Of a stretch of 23,861 nucleotides of DNA, positions 22,705 through 23,861 are shown in pieces. Source of the DNA: a bacterium (lineage in GTDB: Bacteria; Bacillota; Clostridia; Oscillospirales; Oscillospiraceae); assembly GCA_019424865.1 (NCBI GenBank), contig JAHYYS010000040.1, positions 1 through 23,861 of the forward strand, in the 5' to 3' direction. The notes beneath the pieces were generated by a model, which saw only the letters and a list, made by a program, of their open reading frames with translations, was not told the origin of the DNA and searched no databases. A program made the translations under genes and the position numbers. Within the stretch, counting starts at the first letter, position 1; every line of letters begins with the position of its first letter.

Positions 22705-22742
22705 AAAGCCTTCATGCCGGGATACTCAGCGATGTCGCCCAG
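22705..22742 (-). repeat. Displaced 38-bp copy of the enolase 3' end
   Basis: Matches 23029-23066 at 36 of 38 positions in the same orientation and would encode LGDIAEYPGM of enolase, after which the frame diverges (KALLRDG then stop). It is either a gene-duplication scar or an attachment-site-like repeat. Confidence 0.75.
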
Positions 22743-22961
22743 CCGCCCATTGTGTGCCGTGGCACACAATGGGGACCCCAAGATTCTTTAAATGCTCAGG
22801 GCGGCTTTGCCGCCCCTTCGTCGTCACAAAGTCCGCTCTGCTCCGTTTCTGCCTGCGGCAAAAACTTCGCTGCGCTCCCTTGCTCTTCCTCCCCCCAGAC
22901 GACCCACTGCGTTGGGCTCATCTGGGGCTCCCCAAGATGGGGCCCCGAGGAGCTGGGCGGC
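22742..22961. repeat. Hairpin-rich intergenic element downstream of enolase
   Basis: About 220 bp bounded by GCCGCCCA and TGGGCGGC. It contains a perfect 11-bp hairpin (22748-22758/22761-22771), a 7-bp hairpin (22799-22805/22809-22815) and two direct copies of CCCCAAGAT (22776-22784 and 22930-22938). Open frames run through it but show no ribosome site or recognisable protein. It lies between the enolase terminator and the displaced enolase fragment. Confidence 0.45.
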
Positions 22962-22964
22962 AAG

Positions 22965-22994
22965 AAAAAACACAGCCGCCCGGCGGGCGGCTGT
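22965..22994 (-). terminator. Rho-independent terminator of enolase
   Basis: On the minus strand a perfect 10-bp stem (ACAGCCGCCC with GGGCGGCTGT, 3-nt loop) is followed after one base by six T, 18 bp beyond the eno stop codon. Confidence 0.93.
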
Positions 22995-23012
22995 GCTGCG
23001 AAACTTGGAAAC

Positions 23013-23861
23013 TTACTTCAGGTTGAAGAAAGCGTTCATGCCGGGATACTCGGCGATGTCGCCCAGCTCCTCCTCGATGCGCAGCAGCTGGTTGTACTTG
23101 GCCACGCGGTCGGTACGGCTGGGGGCGCCGGTCTTGATCTGGCCGGCATTGGTGGCCACCACGATGTCGGCAATGGTGGTATCCTCGGTCTCGCCGGAGC
23201 GGTGGGAGACAACGGCAGTGTAGCCGGCCCGGTTGGCCATCTGGATGGCGTCCAGGGTCTCGGTCAGGGTGCCGATCTGGTTGACCTTGATGAGGATGGC
23301 GTTGCCCACCTTCTTCTCAATGCCGGTGGCCAGACGCTCCACGTTGGTGACGAACAGGTCGTCGCCCACCAGCTGGACGCGGTCGCCGATGGCCTTGGTC
23401 AGCATAGCCCAGCCTTCCCAGTCGGTCTCGGCCATGCCGTCCTCCAGGGAGATGATGGGGTAGTTGTCGGCAAACTTCTTCCACATGTTCACCAGCTGCT
23501 GCTGGGTCAGCTTCTTGCCGGACTTGGGCTGGATATAGATCTTCTGCTCCTCGTCCCACCACTCGGAGGAGGCGGCGTCGATGGCGATCTTGAAGTCCTC
23601 GCCGGGCTTGTAGCCGGCCTCCTCGATGGCCTGCACGATCACCTTCAGGGCGTCCTCGTCCTTCTTCAGGTTGGGGGCGTAGCCGCCCTCGTCGCCCACG
23701 CCGGCGGCGGGGGTGCCGTTCTCCTTCAGGGTGGTCTTCAGCTGATGGAAGACCTCGGCGCACATCCGCAGAGCCTCACGGAAGCTGGTGGCGCCCACAG
23801 GCATGACCATGAACTCCTGGATCTCCACGTTGTTGGTGGCGTGAGCGCCGCCGTTGAGGAT
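23013..23861 (-). CDS. eno: Enolase (phosphopyruvate hydratase), N-terminus cut by window edge
   Basis: Glycolytic enzyme interconverting 2-phosphoglycerate and phosphoenolpyruvate, an Mg2+-dependent cytoplasmic dimer or octamer. The visible 282 residues (of about 430) start inside ILNGGAHATNNVEIQEFMVMPVGA and show the catalytic Glu region GDEGGYAPNL, Mg2+ ligands in SLEDGMAE and GDDLFVTN, the catalytic lysine in ILIKVNQIGTLTET, and SHRSGETEDTTIADI. The protein ends normally (GMNAFFNLK). The start and promoter lie beyond the right edge. A clear terminator follows. A 38-bp near-copy of its final coding segment lies 286 bp downstream. Confidence 0.97.
   Translation of the reverse strand: MLNGGAHATNNVEIQEFMVMPVGATSFREALRMCAEVFHQLKTTLKENGTPAAGVGDEGGYAPNLKKDEDALKVIVQAIEEAGYKPGEDFKIAIDAASSEWWDEEQKIYIQPKSGKKLTQQQLVNMWKKFADNYPIISLEDGMAETDWEGWAMLTKAIGDRVQLVGDDLFVTNVERLATGIEKKVGNAILIKVNQIGTLTETLDAIQMANRAGYTAVVSHRSGETEDTTIADIVVATNAGQIKTGAPSRTDRVAKYNQLLRIEEELGDIAEYPGMNAFFNLK
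23029..23066 (-). repeat. Enolase 3'-end segment duplicated downstream
   Basis: The in-gene member of the direct repeat with 22705-22742. It covers codons LGDIAEYPGMNAF, five to eighteen codons before the eno stop. Confidence 0.75.

Noticed and set aside
22792..23223. Plus-strand frame through the structured element into enolase
   Set aside because: Antisense to enolase over half its length and through hairpins for the rest; no ribosome site.

Overview
The window is GC-rich DNA from a Firmicute, most likely a gut-type Clostridia of the Oscillospiraceae (Flavonifractor/Lawsonibacter-like). This rests on GC-rich coding sequence with strong AGGAGG ribosome sites, sigma-A promoters, rho-independent terminators, and Firmicute families such as YlmH, DUF896, DegV and an AI-2E/YtvI-type permease. 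The genus is inference. No tRNA, rRNA, CRISPR array, transposase or integrase gene was seen.

Left half (1-9,755, all minus strand): a run of housekeeping and envelope genes read right to left. They are a YlmH-type S4 RNA-binding protein, DUF896, DegV, a possible 46-aa coupled ORF with an AI-2E family permease, an HtrA-like serine protease, a DEAD-box RNA helicase coupled to a six-TM protein, a PspC-domain protein, a GNAT acetyltransferase, and glutamate dehydrogenase (cut by the left edge). Between pspC and the acetyltransferase lies a hairpin-rich, MITE-like element flanked by two exact copies of a 24-bp terminator-type hairpin.

Middle (9,756-12,520): back-to-back consensus promoters drive ylmH leftwards and a Cof-type HAD phosphatase rightwards. 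A strikingly AT-rich leader then precedes a membrane GT2 glycosyltransferase that ends at a 19-bp-stem terminator.

Right-middle (12,573-19,629): the most interesting unit. A TetR-family regulator diverges, across a 56-bp dyad, from three tightly packed genes: a 100-aa beta-rich protein, an 835-aa MMPL/RND transporter, and an 1144-aa secreted, membrane-anchored protein in which GLUG-type repeats are split by a coiled coil of about 400 residues. The last two genes overlap. I read this as a regulated envelope export machine whose substrate is unknown.

Right end (19,676-23,861): a COG3044-type ABC-class ATPase (minus) diverges from a four-TM protein of unknown function (plus). Enolase (minus) is cut by the right edge. 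Its downstream region looks like a scar: a 38-bp near-copy of the enolase 3' end, a hairpin-rich element, and remnants of small ORFs, suggesting past insertion and deletion at the eno 3' end.
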